DNA of 64,000 nt from Gemmatimonadaceae bacterium. Lineage in GTDB: Bacteria; Gemmatimonadota; Gemmatimonadetes; Gemmatimonadales; Gemmatimonadaceae. Position 1 is the stretch's first letter. Every line of letters begins with the position of its first letter. Location of the stretch: positions 97,051-161,050 of the forward strand of contig JADZAN010000039.1 in assembly GCA_020852815.1 (NCBI GenBank), written 5' to 3'. Made by a program: the position numbers and the translations under genes. The notes under the pieces were generated by a model. It searched no databases and was not told the origin of the DNA. It worked only from the letters and a program-made list of their open reading frames with translations. This document shows positions 26,255 to 34,562 of the stretch, piece by piece.

Positions 26255-27394
26255 ATGCGGATCATCCAGGTCTCCCCGTACAGTTGGGACGCCCCCGGTG
26301 GGGTGCAGATCCACATACGGCAGCTCACGAAGCACCTGCAGGAGCGTGGGCACGACGTGCTGGTGCTGGCCCCCGGCGAGGCGCCCGGGCGTCACGGCCA
26401 CGTGCACATCGTGGGGCGCACGTTCACGACGTGGTCGAACGGTTCCACCGCGCAGATCTCCTGCGCGCCGGGCACGATCCGCGAGCTGGCGGCGCAGATG
26501 CGCAGCTTTGCCCCCGACATCGTGCACGTGCACGAGCCGTTCGCGCCGGCCATCGGGATTGCGGCGGCCAAGCATGCGCCGGCGCCCGTGGTGGGGACGT
26601 TCCACTCGTACTTCCCGCGCGAGACGCGCGAGGGGCGCATCTACACCGCGATTGCGCCGCTGCTGCGCCCCACCTGGAACCGCGTGCACCAGCGGATTGC
26701 GGTAAGCCAGGCGGCGCGCCACTCGGCCAAGGGGCGGATGGGGAAGGGGGACGTGAAGATCCTGCCTAACGGGATCGAGGTGGAGCGCTTCGCCGACGCC
26801 ACGCCGGCGCGTGACGTCCCCGCCGGGCGCAAGCTCCTGTTTGTCGGCCGCCTGGACCCGCGCAAGGGACTGCCGTTCGCCATGCGTGCCTTCATCGACC
26901 TGGCGCGCCGCTATCCCGACCTCTCGCTCATCGTGGTGGGCGACGGCCCGCAGCGCGACGCCATCAAGGAAGTGCCGAGGGAGTGGCGCGCGCGCGTGCA
27001 CATGAAGGGGAAGGTCACGTACGAGGCGCTCCCCACGTACCATCGCGCGTCGGACATCTTCGTGTCGCCGGCCACCGGGGCGGAGTCGTTCGGCATCGTG
27101 CTGGTGGAAGCGATGGCCGCCGGGCTGCCGGTGGTGGCCAGCGACATTCCCGGCTATCGCGATGTGGCGCGCAACGGGCGCGAGTCGGTGCTCGTGGCGC
27201 CGTCCAGCGCCGAGGCGCTGGCCGAAGGGATCGCGCACCTGCTGGACCACCCGGAGGAGCGGGCGCGGCTGGGCACCAACGGTGCGCAGCGGGCGCAGGC
27301 CTACGCCTGGGACCACATCATCGACGAGCTGGAACTGGTGTACGAGCGCCTGGCCGGCATCCAGCGTCGCGTCCCCGTGCTCGCCGGCGCCTGA
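26255..27394 (+). CDS. GT4 glycosyltransferase, PimA-like (phosphatidylinositol mannosyltransferase type)
   Basis: 379 aa, two Rossmann domains (GT-B). The start QVSPYSWDAPGGVQIHI matches the PimA acceptor-binding loop (PYSFDVPGGVQSHV in mycobacterial PimA, quoted from memory). Others: HVHEPFAPAIG, TFHSYFPRE, RIAVSQAARH, ILPNGIEVERF, LLFVGRLDPRKG and the donor-binding GAESFGIVLVEAMAAGLPVVASD. The family transfers mannose from GDP-mannose to phosphatidylinositol on the inner membrane's cytoplasmic face. Closeness to PimA is by eye; the enzyme might use another lipid or sugar. Convergent with the PimB'-like gene 104 bp away. Confidence 0.85.
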   Translation: MRIIQVSPYSWDAPGGVQIHIRQLTKHLQERGHDVLVLAPGEAPGRHGHVHIVGRTFTTWSNGSTAQISCAPGTIRELAAQMRSFAPDIVHVHEPFAPAIGIAAAKHAPAPVVGTFHSYFPRETREGRIYTAIAPLLRPTWNRVHQRIAVSQAARHSAKGRMGKGDVKILPNGIEVERFADATPARDVPAGRKLLFVGRLDPRKGLPFAMRAFIDLARRYPDLSLIVVGDGPQRDAIKEVPREWRARVHMKGKVTYEALPTYHRASDIFVSPATGAESFGIVLVEAMAAGLPVVASDIPGYRDVARNGRESVLVAPSSAEALAEGIAHLLDHPEERARLGTNGAQRAQAYAWDHIIDELELVYERLAGIQRRVPVLAGA

Positions 27395-27435
27395 CGCACC
27401 CGGCGGCGCGCTCCGCGAAAGCGGCGCGCGGTGCC

Positions 27436-27510
27436 ACCTAACGGGCGAACGCCTAACGAGCGAACGCCTGACGGGCGAACGCCTGACGGGCCGCCGCCTA
27501 ACGGGCGAGT
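27436..27510. repeat. Five tandem 15-bp units built on the CCTAACG word
   Basis: Units at 27436, 27451, 27466, 27481 and 27496 follow the pattern GCCTAACGGGCGAAC, with variants ACCTAACG, CCTGACG (twice) and end changes. It sits in the gap between two converging glycosyltransferase genes and the last unit supplies the stop codon of the minus-strand gene. Three units keep the CCTAACG word that is enriched across the window. No hairpin or T-run is evident. Confidence 0.75.
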
Positions 27511-28640
27511 GACTCGCCCAGGTAGCGCTGCAGGCGACCGACCATCGCGTCCCAGCTCCACGCATCGTGGACCCATGCGGCGCCGGCCCGCCCCATGTCG
27601 GCGGCGCGCGCAGGGTCGAGCAGGAGACGGGCGATGGCGTCGGCGATGGCGTGGGGACGCTCCGGGTCGACCACGACCCCGGTCTCGCCATCGCGCACTG
27701 CCTCGGGGGCGCCGCCCGAGTTCCCGACCACCACCGGCCGCCCCACCGCCTGTCCCTGCAGGAAGACGGCGCCTAACGCCTCGACGTCGAGCCCGCCGAG
27801 TCGCGACCGGCACGGCATGGCAAAGACGTCGCCGGCGCGGAAGTACGCGGGAAGCTCGGCGTACGGAACCGCGCCGGCGAACGTCACGCGGTCGCTCACC
27901 CCCGTGTCGCGGGCAAGGCGGCGCAGGGCGCCGTCAAAGGGACCGCTCCCCACGATCAGGAGGCGCACCCGCGGGACCGCCTGCGCCAGTTGCGGCAGCG
28001 CGCGAATGAGCATGTCCTGCCCCTTGCGCGCCACCAGGCGCGACACGCAACAGACCACGGGCGCATCGCCCAGGGCGTGCCGCTCGCGCACCGCCGCGTC
28101 GGAGACGGCAGGGTGGAAGTTCTCCGTATCGATTCCCGACGGGAGGAGTTGCATGGCGTGCGCAAACGCCGGCTCCAGCCGGCGCCGCGCCCAGTCGCTG
28201 ACGGCGGTGAGGAGCGTGGCGCGGCGTCCAATGTGCGACAGCAACCCGGGGACGAGCGCTCCGGTGAGCTCGAGCCCGTGCGAGAAGCCGCCGTACGGGA
28301 GATCCAGTTTGCGGCTGACGGCGGGCCCCATGTGCCCCAGCGGCCACAGCGCGCCAAAGAGGACGACATCCGGACGGCGATCGCGCAGCGCAGCATGCAG
28401 CTGGCGGCGCACCCCTGGTGTGGGGAGCATCATCTCGGTGTCGAGCCGGATCACCTCCTGCGGATAGGTGCGATCGTACGCCGCTGCGCCTCGGTAGCTC
28501 GACGAGAAGATCGTGACCGATCCCGGCGGGAAGCGGCGAAAGAGCTGCGCGACGTAATCGTTGATCCCGCCCACGCGCGGCAGGAAGTCGTTGGTGACGA
28601 CGAAGACGCGCACGCGCTCCCGCGTCCCGTCAGCAGGCAA
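27498..28640 (-). CDS. GT4 glycosyltransferase, PimB'-like (second PIM mannosyltransferase type)
   Basis: 380 aa GT-B enzyme. It opens with VFVVTNDFLPRVGGINDYV, and has LLPSGIDTENFHP, VSRLVARKGQDMLIRALP, and PCRSRLGGLDVEALGAVFLQG followed by GNSGGAPEAVRDGETG. The last block closely mirrors PimB' (corynebacterial/mycobacterial), where the same Arg-x-x-Gly-Gly-Leu-Asp-Val-Glu segment binds GDP-mannose and where Ac1PIM1 is extended to Ac1PIM2. The start overlaps the CHAD-CYTH gene end by 11 nt, so it is the last gene of an operon with SixA-like and CHAD-CYTH proteins. Confidence 0.85.
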   Translation of the reverse strand: MPADGTRERVRVFVVTNDFLPRVGGINDYVAQLFRRFPPGSVTIFSSSYRGAAAYDRTYPQEVIRLDTEMMLPTPGVRRQLHAALRDRRPDVVLFGALWPLGHMGPAVSRKLDLPYGGFSHGLELTGALVPGLLSHIGRRATLLTAVSDWARRRLEPAFAHAMQLLPSGIDTENFHPAVSDAAVRERHALGDAPVVCCVSRLVARKGQDMLIRALPQLAQAVPRVRLLIVGSGPFDGALRRLARDTGVSDRVTFAGAVPYAELPAYFRAGDVFAMPCRSRLGGLDVEALGAVFLQGQAVGRPVVVGNSGGAPEAVRDGETGVVVDPERPHAIADAIARLLLDPARAADMGRAGAAWVHDAWSWDAMVGRLQRYLGESLAR

Positions 28641-30120
28641 GGTTCGCGTTCACGTACGCCGGGTCGTCGGTCACGTCGCGCTCGACGTGCGCCATGAGCC
28701 ACGCCGGAAACTCGGTCGTGATTCCCGCCGCCGGGAGTTCGATCTCCGCCAGCACCAGCTCGCGATCGGTGAATTCGTCCACTTCCCAGTTGAGCGCGCC
28801 GTCCGCGACCACGTGCCGGCGCTTGCGCACGCGCTTTCCCTCGGTGAGTGGCCACAGCACGTCGAAGACGTCGCGCCCGCACTCCTCCTCGATCTCGGTA
28901 CGCACGAGCCCAGTCCCCAGCTTCACCGTGCGGAAGTAGCGCTCGCTCTCGCCCACGCGCACGCGCACGCGGCGCACGCGCTCGAGGAGGCGCTCCCCCG
29001 GGAGGTAGCCCTGCTCGATCTCCTTCACCGTCGCCTCGGGCATGGGGTGCGGCATGCCGCGCAGGAGGTACTTCCGCTCGATCTCCAACCCGCTGCGCGC
29101 GCGTTCGTCGAGCGCGCGGGCAATCGCCTCGACGCCGTCCAGGAGCTGGGCCGCCGGTGCACCGATCCAGTCGCGCTCGACCGCGTCGAACGTGGTGCGC
29201 GCGCGTTCCTGGATATGGGCGATGATTGCCATCATCCCGGGGCGCGGGTTGCGGGAACGGGATGCAGCGCGCGCGCGCGCCGGCTTCCCGCCCTCGAGCG
29301 CGTCATCCTCGTCCGGCATGCGAGAGGCAAGGGCGCGCGCCTCCTCGCGCGCGGCGCGTTCCACGGCATCGGCGACCACCAGCTGCCAGGCGTGCGCATC
29401 GTGGAAGTCGCCTAACGCGTCCTGCAGTCGCTTGAGGCGCGCGAGCACGTCGCTCCCGCCGGGAACGTGCGGGACGATGGGCTCCAGCAGGTAGCGCAGG
29501 CGCTTGCCCGCGATGCGCGCGCGGTGCGCCGCCTCGTCGTCATGCACACTGCGCACCGCCTCGAGTCGCCGCCGCAGCGACGCGGCGTGCGAGCGCAGCA
29601 TCATGGCCATGGCCGCCGCGAACGTGGTCACGCGCGCCCCGTCGTGCACGTGCATCCGCAGGCGGAAGTGCGGCAGGCGCTCTTCCAGCAGTTCGCGCGC
29701 GCGCTCGAAGTCGCGTGCCACCTCGCTCATCACCTCGGCGTCGGCCGCGGCGCCCAGCGCCTCCAGCCGCTTGAGGAGCCAGGTGGCGCCGCTGCGTTGC
29801 CGCTCCGTGAGGCTCGCCTTCTCGCCGGCCAACCACTCCGCGAACACCTCGGCGTCGCGCGCCTGGTTGGTGGCGCTGGCCAGGCGTCGCAACCACTTGG
29901 CGGCGCGCGCCGGCGCACTGCGTCCCAGCGTCTCCTCGTGCGCGCGCAGCCACGACCGCAGGCGGCGCACCGCGACGCGGAAGTCGTGCAACGCCTCCGG
30001 GTCGTCGGGCTGCGACAGGCGCTCGCGCTGCGCCGCGGCGTCGCTGAGGAGCGCGAGCGCCACGAGGCGCACGGCGCGCGCGTCGTCGTCGTCGAGGATC
30101 GTGGCGGGAAAGGCGGCCAC
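28630..30120 (-). CDS. CHAD-CYTH protein (polyphosphate-linked, reversed domain order)
   Basis: 496 aa from GTG 30120. Residues about 15-320 form a CHAD domain with the conserved helices LHDFRVAVRRLRSWLR (44-59) and AHRARIAGKRLRYLLE (198-213), whose His/Arg/Lys residues bind polyphosphate in studied members. Residues about 345-490 form a CYTH (triphosphate tunnel) domain beginning LEIERKYLL, the ExExK signature (346-350), followed by basic RVRRVRVRVGESERYFRTVK strands. CYTH domains hydrolyse or bind triphosphates. The usual order is CYTH then CHAD; here it is reversed. Starts one base after the SixA-like gene, so they are probably translated together. Confidence 0.88.
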   Translation of the reverse strand: MAAFPATILDDDDARAVRLVALALLSDAAAQRERLSQPDDPEALHDFRVAVRRLRSWLRAHEETLGRSAPARAAKWLRRLASATNQARDAEVFAEWLAGEKASLTERQRSGATWLLKRLEALGAAADAEVMSEVARDFERARELLEERLPHFRLRMHVHDGARVTTFAAAMAMMLRSHAASLRRRLEAVRSVHDDEAAHRARIAGKRLRYLLEPIVPHVPGGSDVLARLKRLQDALGDFHDAHAWQLVVADAVERAAREEARALASRMPDEDDALEGGKPARARAASRSRNPRPGMMAIIAHIQERARTTFDAVERDWIGAPAAQLLDGVEAIARALDERARSGLEIERKYLLRGMPHPMPEATVKEIEQGYLPGERLLERVRRVRVRVGESERYFRTVKLGTGLVRTEIEEECGRDVFDVLWPLTEGKRVRKRRHVVADGALNWEVDEFTDRELVLAEIELPAAGITTEFPAWLMAHVERDVTDDPAYVNANLAC

Positions 30121-30121
30121 G

Positions 30122-30628
30122 CTACTTCGCCAGCGCGCGAAGCTGCGCCGGCGTCAGGAGCCAGTGCAGGCGCCCCTTCCGTGCCGCCGGCTTGATCGCG
30201 AACTCGACCAGCGCCACCCCGCCCTTCTTGAAGACCACCGCCGAATCGTCGACGCCGGCCAGCGACCAGCTCATCAGGCGTCCCACGTGCGGCTCGTGCC
30301 CCACCACGGCGACGATTGCATCTGACGGCTGCCGCGCCAGCCACGCGAACAGCGCACGCGGCGCGGCCTCGGGCCGCAGCGCCTCCACCGTCTCGATCGC
30401 GCTCTTGCCGTACGCCTCGGCCACCAGGCGCGCCGTCTGCTGCGCGCGCACCAGCGGCGATGTCGCCAGGACATCCAGGTGCGGCGCCACGCGACGCAGT
30501 CCCGCCGCATTGCGCCGCATGCGCCGCTTGCCCAGCGCGGTCAGCGGCCGCTCGTCGTCGCTCGCCCCGCTGCGGGCAAAGGCGTCGCGCTCTTCGGCGA
30601 TGGCGTGTCGGATGACGAGGAGGAACAT
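30122..30628 (-). CDS. SixA-like histidine phosphatase
   Basis: 168 aa, the compact size of SixA. The phosphoglycerate-mutase-like catalytic motif is VIRHAIAEE (Arg7, nucleophile His8), with Arg61 in RAQQTA and second His111 in VVGHEP. E. coli SixA dephosphorylates phosphohistidine on Hpt/PTS proteins. Directly followed by a CHAD-CYTH gene, a pairing that also fits a role in phosphate or polyphosphate metabolism. Its substrate here is unknown. Confidence 0.88.
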   Translation of the reverse strand: MFLLVIRHAIAEERDAFARSGASDDERPLTALGKRRMRRNAAGLRRVAPHLDVLATSPLVRAQQTARLVAEAYGKSAIETVEALRPEAAPRALFAWLARQPSDAIVAVVGHEPHVGRLMSWSLAGVDDSAVVFKKGGVALVEFAIKPAARKGRLHWLLTPAQLRALAK

Positions 30629-30680
30629 GGGGAGTCGCTACGGGACGGCGTGAAGCGCGAACGTCGATCCGGCGGTGGCG

Positions 30681-30720
30681 TGTCGCTACGTGTCGCTACT
30701 TGGCGCTACGTGGCGCTACT
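30681..30720. repeat. Four tandem 10-bp units
   Basis: Four 10-bp units, TGTCGCTACG, TGTCGCTACT, TGGCGCTACG and TGGCGCTACT, run into the 3' end of the ChaN-like gene, whose stop codon lies within the last unit. Likely replication-slippage DNA; no regulatory role visible. Confidence 0.65.
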
Positions 30721-31699
30721 TGGCGGGCGCGGCGGGCGACGGCGGCGCGGCCGGTGCCTTCCGCGTGAGGATGACGATATCGCCGCGCTTGGCGAACGGC
30801 GCCGCATTGGCCTGGGCCACCGTGTCGACCGGGACGGCGCTGAGGACGAGGACGCGTGCGCCAGGGTTGCGGCGGCGCACACGCGCGGCCGTCCCCAGGC
30901 CATAGTCCGAATGAAAGGCGCCGTCGACGTGAAAGACGAGGGCGTCCTTCGGCGCGGCCGCGAGGGCGGCGACGATCGACTCGGCCATGGTCTCATCCTT
31001 CACGCACTGCGCTTCGTAGAAGCGATCGGTCATGCTGCGCATCATGGCCGAGTCGGCTGCGGTGGGCGGGCCGCCGCCGGCACTGTGTCCCTTCATCGTG
31101 TCGGCAAAGCGTGTGTAGTAGTCGTCGTTGCGCGGGCAGATGAGTTCCCGTGCCACCTGTCCCCGCTCGGCGGCCGGGAGCGAATCGATCGCGGCGAGCC
31201 CCTTGCGGCTGACGGCTGTGGCGTGGCGGCGCGGGACGTTGGACGCCACCACCGTCCACCCGCGCGCCCTGGCCAGCTCCACCATGCCGCGGTAGTCGGT
31301 GGTGTAGCGCTCCCACGGGCGCGACTTGGCCAGGAACTCCCCCTCGGAGATCTTCCCGGCCAGGTAGTCGTCCAGCACCCGCTGCACGTCACGCTCGAAC
31401 ATCTCCAGCGAGAGGACCACCGGGCGCGCCCCGCTGCCTAACGCGGCGAGGATCGACAGCTCCACACGATGCGTGGCGGGATCGTCGTGCTGCTCGCCCA
31501 GGAAGACCACGTCGGCCCCAGCGGCCCGCTGCAGTACCCCTTCCAGCCCCACGTCTCGCCCGGTGGCCGACGAGACGTAGCGGCTCTCCGGCGCGGGTGA
31601 CGGTGCGATCCTCGCGCCGCCAGCGCGCGCGCAGGCACCCAACGCCAGAAGCGAGACCACGGGGAGCGTGCGGGACAGTCGGGCAATCATGGATGACAT
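30716..31699 (-). CDS. ChaN-like (haem-binding/iron-regulated) lipoprotein
   Basis: 327 aa from ATG 31699 (31735 and 31690 are alternatives). Lipobox in LLALGACAR. The core matches the ChaN/DUF399 fold: VVFLGEQHDDPATHRVEL, VVLSLEMFERDVQ, PWERYTTDYRGMVELAR and later DETMAESI and FHVDGAFHSDYGLG. ChaN of Campylobacter binds haem in a stacked pair and is iron-regulated. The neighbouring ZIP permease and Fur regulator, on the same strand upstream, support a role in metal or haem handling. Outer-membrane or periplasmic anchoring by lipid. C-terminus is Ala/Pro-rich. Confidence 0.8.
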   Translation of the reverse strand: MSSMIARLSRTLPVVSLLALGACARAGGARIAPSPAPESRYVSSATGRDVGLEGVLQRAAGADVVFLGEQHDDPATHRVELSILAALGSGARPVVLSLEMFERDVQRVLDDYLAGKISEGEFLAKSRPWERYTTDYRGMVELARARGWTVVASNVPRRHATAVSRKGLAAIDSLPAAERGQVARELICPRNDDYYTRFADTMKGHSAGGGPPTAADSAMMRSMTDRFYEAQCVKDETMAESIVAALAAAPKDALVFHVDGAFHSDYGLGTAARVRRRNPGARVLVLSAVPVDTVAQANAAPFAKRGDIVILTRKAPAAPPSPAAPAK

Positions 31700-31813
31700 C
31701 GGATGAATGTGGGCGCGCGGCAGCGCTTCGGGCACGCCGCGCCCGCGACGCGGGAGCGATGTGCGAGTCTCGCCAGTTGGCGGGGTGCGGTCAATCGGGC
31801 GGGAGGGAATACC

Positions 31814-32587
31814 TCAGTGCTGCCCCTGGAGCATTGCCGTCATGGCCACCCCGGCCAGCACGAGCGCGATACGCATCGCCAACGACCCGGTGCGCGACTC
31901 GCGGCGCTGCGCCACCAGGATCGCCCCGGCCAGGTAGATGAAGTTCCCCGCCGCGAACGGGAGGAGCAACTCGCCGAACCGCCGCGCATCGAACCCGATG
32001 GCCAAGGCGATCACCGCGCCAAGCAGCGCGAGCACCCCCGTGGCCGCATTGATCAGGATTGCCCGGCGCGGCGTCATCCCCCCGTCCACGCACAGGGCAA
32101 ACGTCCCCAACTCGCGCGGCAGTTCGTGCAGGGCAATCGCCGCACCGGCAAAGACGCCAAGCGACGGGTTCGTCATGAACGCGGTCGCGACCAGCGCGCC
32201 GTCGATGGTGTTGTGCAGCGCATCGCTGACGATGCCCAGCGGCATGAGGTGAGACCGGTGCCCCAGTGTCTCGTGCGGCGTCACGCTCACCCCGGCCGCG
32301 GGGTGCTCCATGGCGTGGATGACGCGCTCGAGCAGGGCCAGCGCCGCGACCCCTGCTCCGGTAAGGAGCCACACGTGTCCCGACGACACGCGCGCCAGCG
32401 ATTCGGGAATGAGGTGAAAGGCCGCCGCGCCCAGCAGCGCCCCGGCGGCGATCATGATGAGGCGCGGGACGAGCTGCGCGGTGAGCGCCGGCCGGTTGGC
32501 CAGGAACCACGTGGCGAGCAGCGGAATGGCGCTGGCCACGAAGACGGCGGCGAGCGACGCCCCCCACACCGCACTCCCTCCACTCAT
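31814..32587 (-). CDS. ZIP-family divalent metal transporter
   Basis: 257 aa from ATG 32587, which overlaps the Fur stop codon (ATGA). Eight hydrophobic helices. The metal-binding helices are recognisable: TM4 as LHNTIDGALVATAF and TM5 as ALHELPRELGTFA (canonical HExPHE, second His replaced by Arg here). A His/Glu-containing loop between TM3 and TM4 (MEHPAAGVSVTPHETLGHRSH) could collect metal. ZIP proteins bring zinc, iron or manganese into the cytoplasm. Co-transcription with a Fur-family gene and an upstream Fur box suggest repression when metal is plentiful. Metal identity unproven. Confidence 0.88.
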   Translation of the reverse strand: MSGGSAVWGASLAAVFVASAIPLLATWFLANRPALTAQLVPRLIMIAAGALLGAAAFHLIPESLARVSSGHVWLLTGAGVAALALLERVIHAMEHPAAGVSVTPHETLGHRSHLMPLGIVSDALHNTIDGALVATAFMTNPSLGVFAGAAIALHELPRELGTFALCVDGGMTPRRAILINAATGVLALLGAVIALAIGFDARRFGELLLPFAAGNFIYLAGAILVAQRRESRTGSLAMRIALVLAGVAMTAMLQGQH

Positions 32588-32988
32588 CCGGCGCACCCGG
32601 CGCACCCGGCGCAACGCCCGTACAAAACGACCTCATGCCCGTCGACGGCAAAGCCGATCGGAGCAAGCGTCGCCAGGTCGCCCGGACACCCTTCCACCTC
32701 GAACACGCCGCCACAGGCTCGGCAGTGGAAATGGTGGTGATGATGCAGGTGCGCCAACTCGTAGCGCGGCGTCTCGCCGGGAAGGGTCACCAGCGCGACC
32801 TCCCCCGCCTCGATGAGCGACCTGAGCGAGCGATAGACCGTGGCCAGCCCGATTCCCGGGGCGCGTCGCGCCGCCGCGGCGCGCACCTCCTGCGCCCGCA
32901 TGGGAACGAGCGTATCCTCGAGAGCCCCGCGTACGGCGGCGCGCTGACGAGTCCGGCGGGTCTGTTGAGTTTGGCGCTCGACGGTCAT
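32584..32988 (-). CDS. Fur-family metal-responsive repressor
   Basis: 134 aa from ATG 32988. Winged helix about 15-75 (LVPMRAQEVRAAA..., GIGLATVYRSLRSLIEAGEV), then the metal/dimerisation domain with HLHHHHHFHCRACGGVFEVEGC (80-101). The last Cys pair of Fur proteins is present but has been extended into a run of Cys-Ala-Gly triplets (RCAGCAGCAG) produced by a 9-bp DNA repeat. Coupled to the ZIP gene by an ATGA overlap. A near-consensus Fur box directly before its start points to autoregulation. Fur, Zur or Mur cannot be told apart by eye. Confidence 0.88.
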   Translation of the reverse strand: MTVERQTQQTRRTRQRAAVRGALEDTLVPMRAQEVRAAAARRAPGIGLATVYRSLRSLIEAGEVALVTLPGETPRYELAHLHHHHHFHCRACGGVFEVEGCPGDLATLAPIGFAVDGHEVVLYGRCAGCAGCAG

Positions 32989-32992
32989 CGCC

Positions 32993-33012
32993 GATAATGA
33001 TAACCGATTCTC
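32993..33012. promoter_or_regulatory. Fur box at the fur-ZIP operon promoter
   Basis: GATAATGATAACCGATTCTC on the plus strand: its first 11 bases equal the classical Fur consensus GATAATGATAATCATTATC and the right arm is a partial match. It ends 4 bp before the fur start codon, overlapping the expected promoter/ribosome-site region, and stands out as an AT-rich patch. Supports metal-dependent autorepression. Confidence 0.8.
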
Positions 33013-33095
33013 AACAAACGGTGCACTCCGGCTGGCTGGCAACGGGGCGCGACTGGCACCCCGTCCACCCCGCCGTACAAGCGCTTCCCAAGTCG

Positions 33096-34529
33096 CTACT
33101 TGAGACCGACCTGTCCCTTGATGGAGGCGATGAGCCTGGCCGAGTCGTAGCCGATTCCCTGCCGGAAGACGGTGACCACCTTCCGGATGTCGGCGGGATT
33201 CCTGGTGGGGTCGCCCGCGATCACGACCAGGTCGGCCTGCTTGCCGGGGGCGATGCTCCCCACGCGCCGGTCGATGCCGAGGACGCGCGCGCCATTGAGC
33301 GTCATCACCTGCACCGCTTCCTCGGGGGTGAAGCCGGCCTCGACCAGGAGCTCGAAGTTGCGCTGGTCGCCATAGCCGGCAATGACGTGGAGGCAGCACG
33401 GGTCCGAGCCGGCGGCGAGGAGTCCGCCGGCTTTCGCGAAGGCGCGCTCGAACTCCATCGTCTTGCGCAGCACCTCGCGCGACGGGGCGTCATTGGCGTT
33501 AGGCGCGGCGTCGTACCACCGCTTCACCGCGGCGGCGGCATCGGGGATGAGGGCCTCGAGCACGCGCGGGTCTTCCCGCACCCGGCTCGGCGTGGCGGTC
33601 TCGTACACCGCCAGCGTCGACGTGAGGGAGACGCCGTGGCGGATCATCTCGTCGATGGTGCGCTTCACCTCCGGGTTGTCGGGGCGCACGTCGGCAAAGA
33701 TCATCGAGTCGCCCACGGTGGGGCAGGCATCGGGCTGCTTGTTGCGATAGAACTCGGTGTTGGCGAACAGGCCGTGTTCCAGGTTGTCGATGCCTAACGC
33801 CACGGCCTCGCGATACCCCACGGAGCAGAGGTGGGCGGTGACCTTCACCCCGTGCTTGTGCGCTTCGTCGATGGCGGCGCCCAGGTCGGCCCGCGAGATC
33901 TGCGTATACGCCTTGAACCAGGTCACCCCTTCCTCGGCCCAGTAGCGCACCATGCGCCGCGCGTCCTCGGGGCCGTTGACGGCGTGCATGGCGCCGGGAC
34001 CCACGCCTGGGCCCTGGAGATAGGGGCCGGTGACGAACAGCTCGGGGCCGACGGCGAGCCCCTTTTCGATAGCCGCGCGGAGGTTGAGTTCCTGGTACGA
34101 GTCGGTGCTCCCCGCAGTGCGGATGGTGGTGATGCCGGCGCCGAGGAAGAGCTTGGGGTACGACTGCAGCATCATCTTCATCGAGCCGCCGGCAGCCGAT
34201 GAGTAGTACATGTGGTCGTGCAACCCGACGATGCCAGGGATGACTACCTGCCCGGCGAGGTCCACCACGCGCGCCCCGGCGGGGACGCGGGTTGACGATG
34301 CGGGCCCGACGGCGCGGATCGTCGCTCCCTCGATGACGACGACCTGCCCATCACGCGCGGGGGCGCCGGTGCCGTCGACGAGGCGCACGTTGGTGAGCGC
34401 GACGACCGGCGCATCGATGGAGACAAACTGGCGAATGCCTGGGGCGATGGTGCGCGCCGCGGGCTGTGCCTGCAGCGCAGTATTGAAAGCCGCCACCAGC
34501 GCAGCGACGGTGAGGGGGGAGAATCGCAT
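33096..34529 (-). CDS. Secreted metal-dependent amidohydrolase (imidazolonepropionase-like)
   Basis: 477 aa with signal peptide ending around LQAQ-PAAR. An amidohydrolase TIM barrel: GLHDH (His104, His106), K206 in WFKAYT (bridging carboxylated Lys), H233 in VTAHL, H252 in LEHG, and a conserved Asp in AAGSDP. The C-terminal composite beta domain ends GSIAPGKQADLVVIAGDP. These periplasmic enzymes hydrolyse amide or peptide-like bonds; the natural substrate of this subgroup is unknown. Gap to the multicopper oxidase gene upstream on the same strand is 33 nt, so they are probably co-transcribed. Confidence 0.88.
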   Translation of the reverse strand: MRFSPLTVAALVAAFNTALQAQPAARTIAPGIRQFVSIDAPVVALTNVRLVDGTGAPARDGQVVVIEGATIRAVGPASSTRVPAGARVVDLAGQVVIPGIVGLHDHMYYSSAAGGSMKMMLQSYPKLFLGAGITTIRTAGSTDSYQELNLRAAIEKGLAVGPELFVTGPYLQGPGVGPGAMHAVNGPEDARRMVRYWAEEGVTWFKAYTQISRADLGAAIDEAHKHGVKVTAHLCSVGYREAVALGIDNLEHGLFANTEFYRNKQPDACPTVGDSMIFADVRPDNPEVKRTIDEMIRHGVSLTSTLAVYETATPSRVREDPRVLEALIPDAAAAVKRWYDAAPNANDAPSREVLRKTMEFERAFAKAGGLLAAGSDPCCLHVIAGYGDQRNFELLVEAGFTPEEAVQVMTLNGARVLGIDRRVGSIAPGKQADLVVIAGDPTRNPADIRKVVTVFRQGIGYDSARLIASIKGQVGLK

Positions 34530-34562
34530 GGGGCGCTCGCGTGAGGGGAGGAAGTCGGCGGA

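Noticed and set aside
27436..27510. Possible CRISPR array
   Set aside because: Direct 15-bp units without spacers; no cas genes anywhere in the window.
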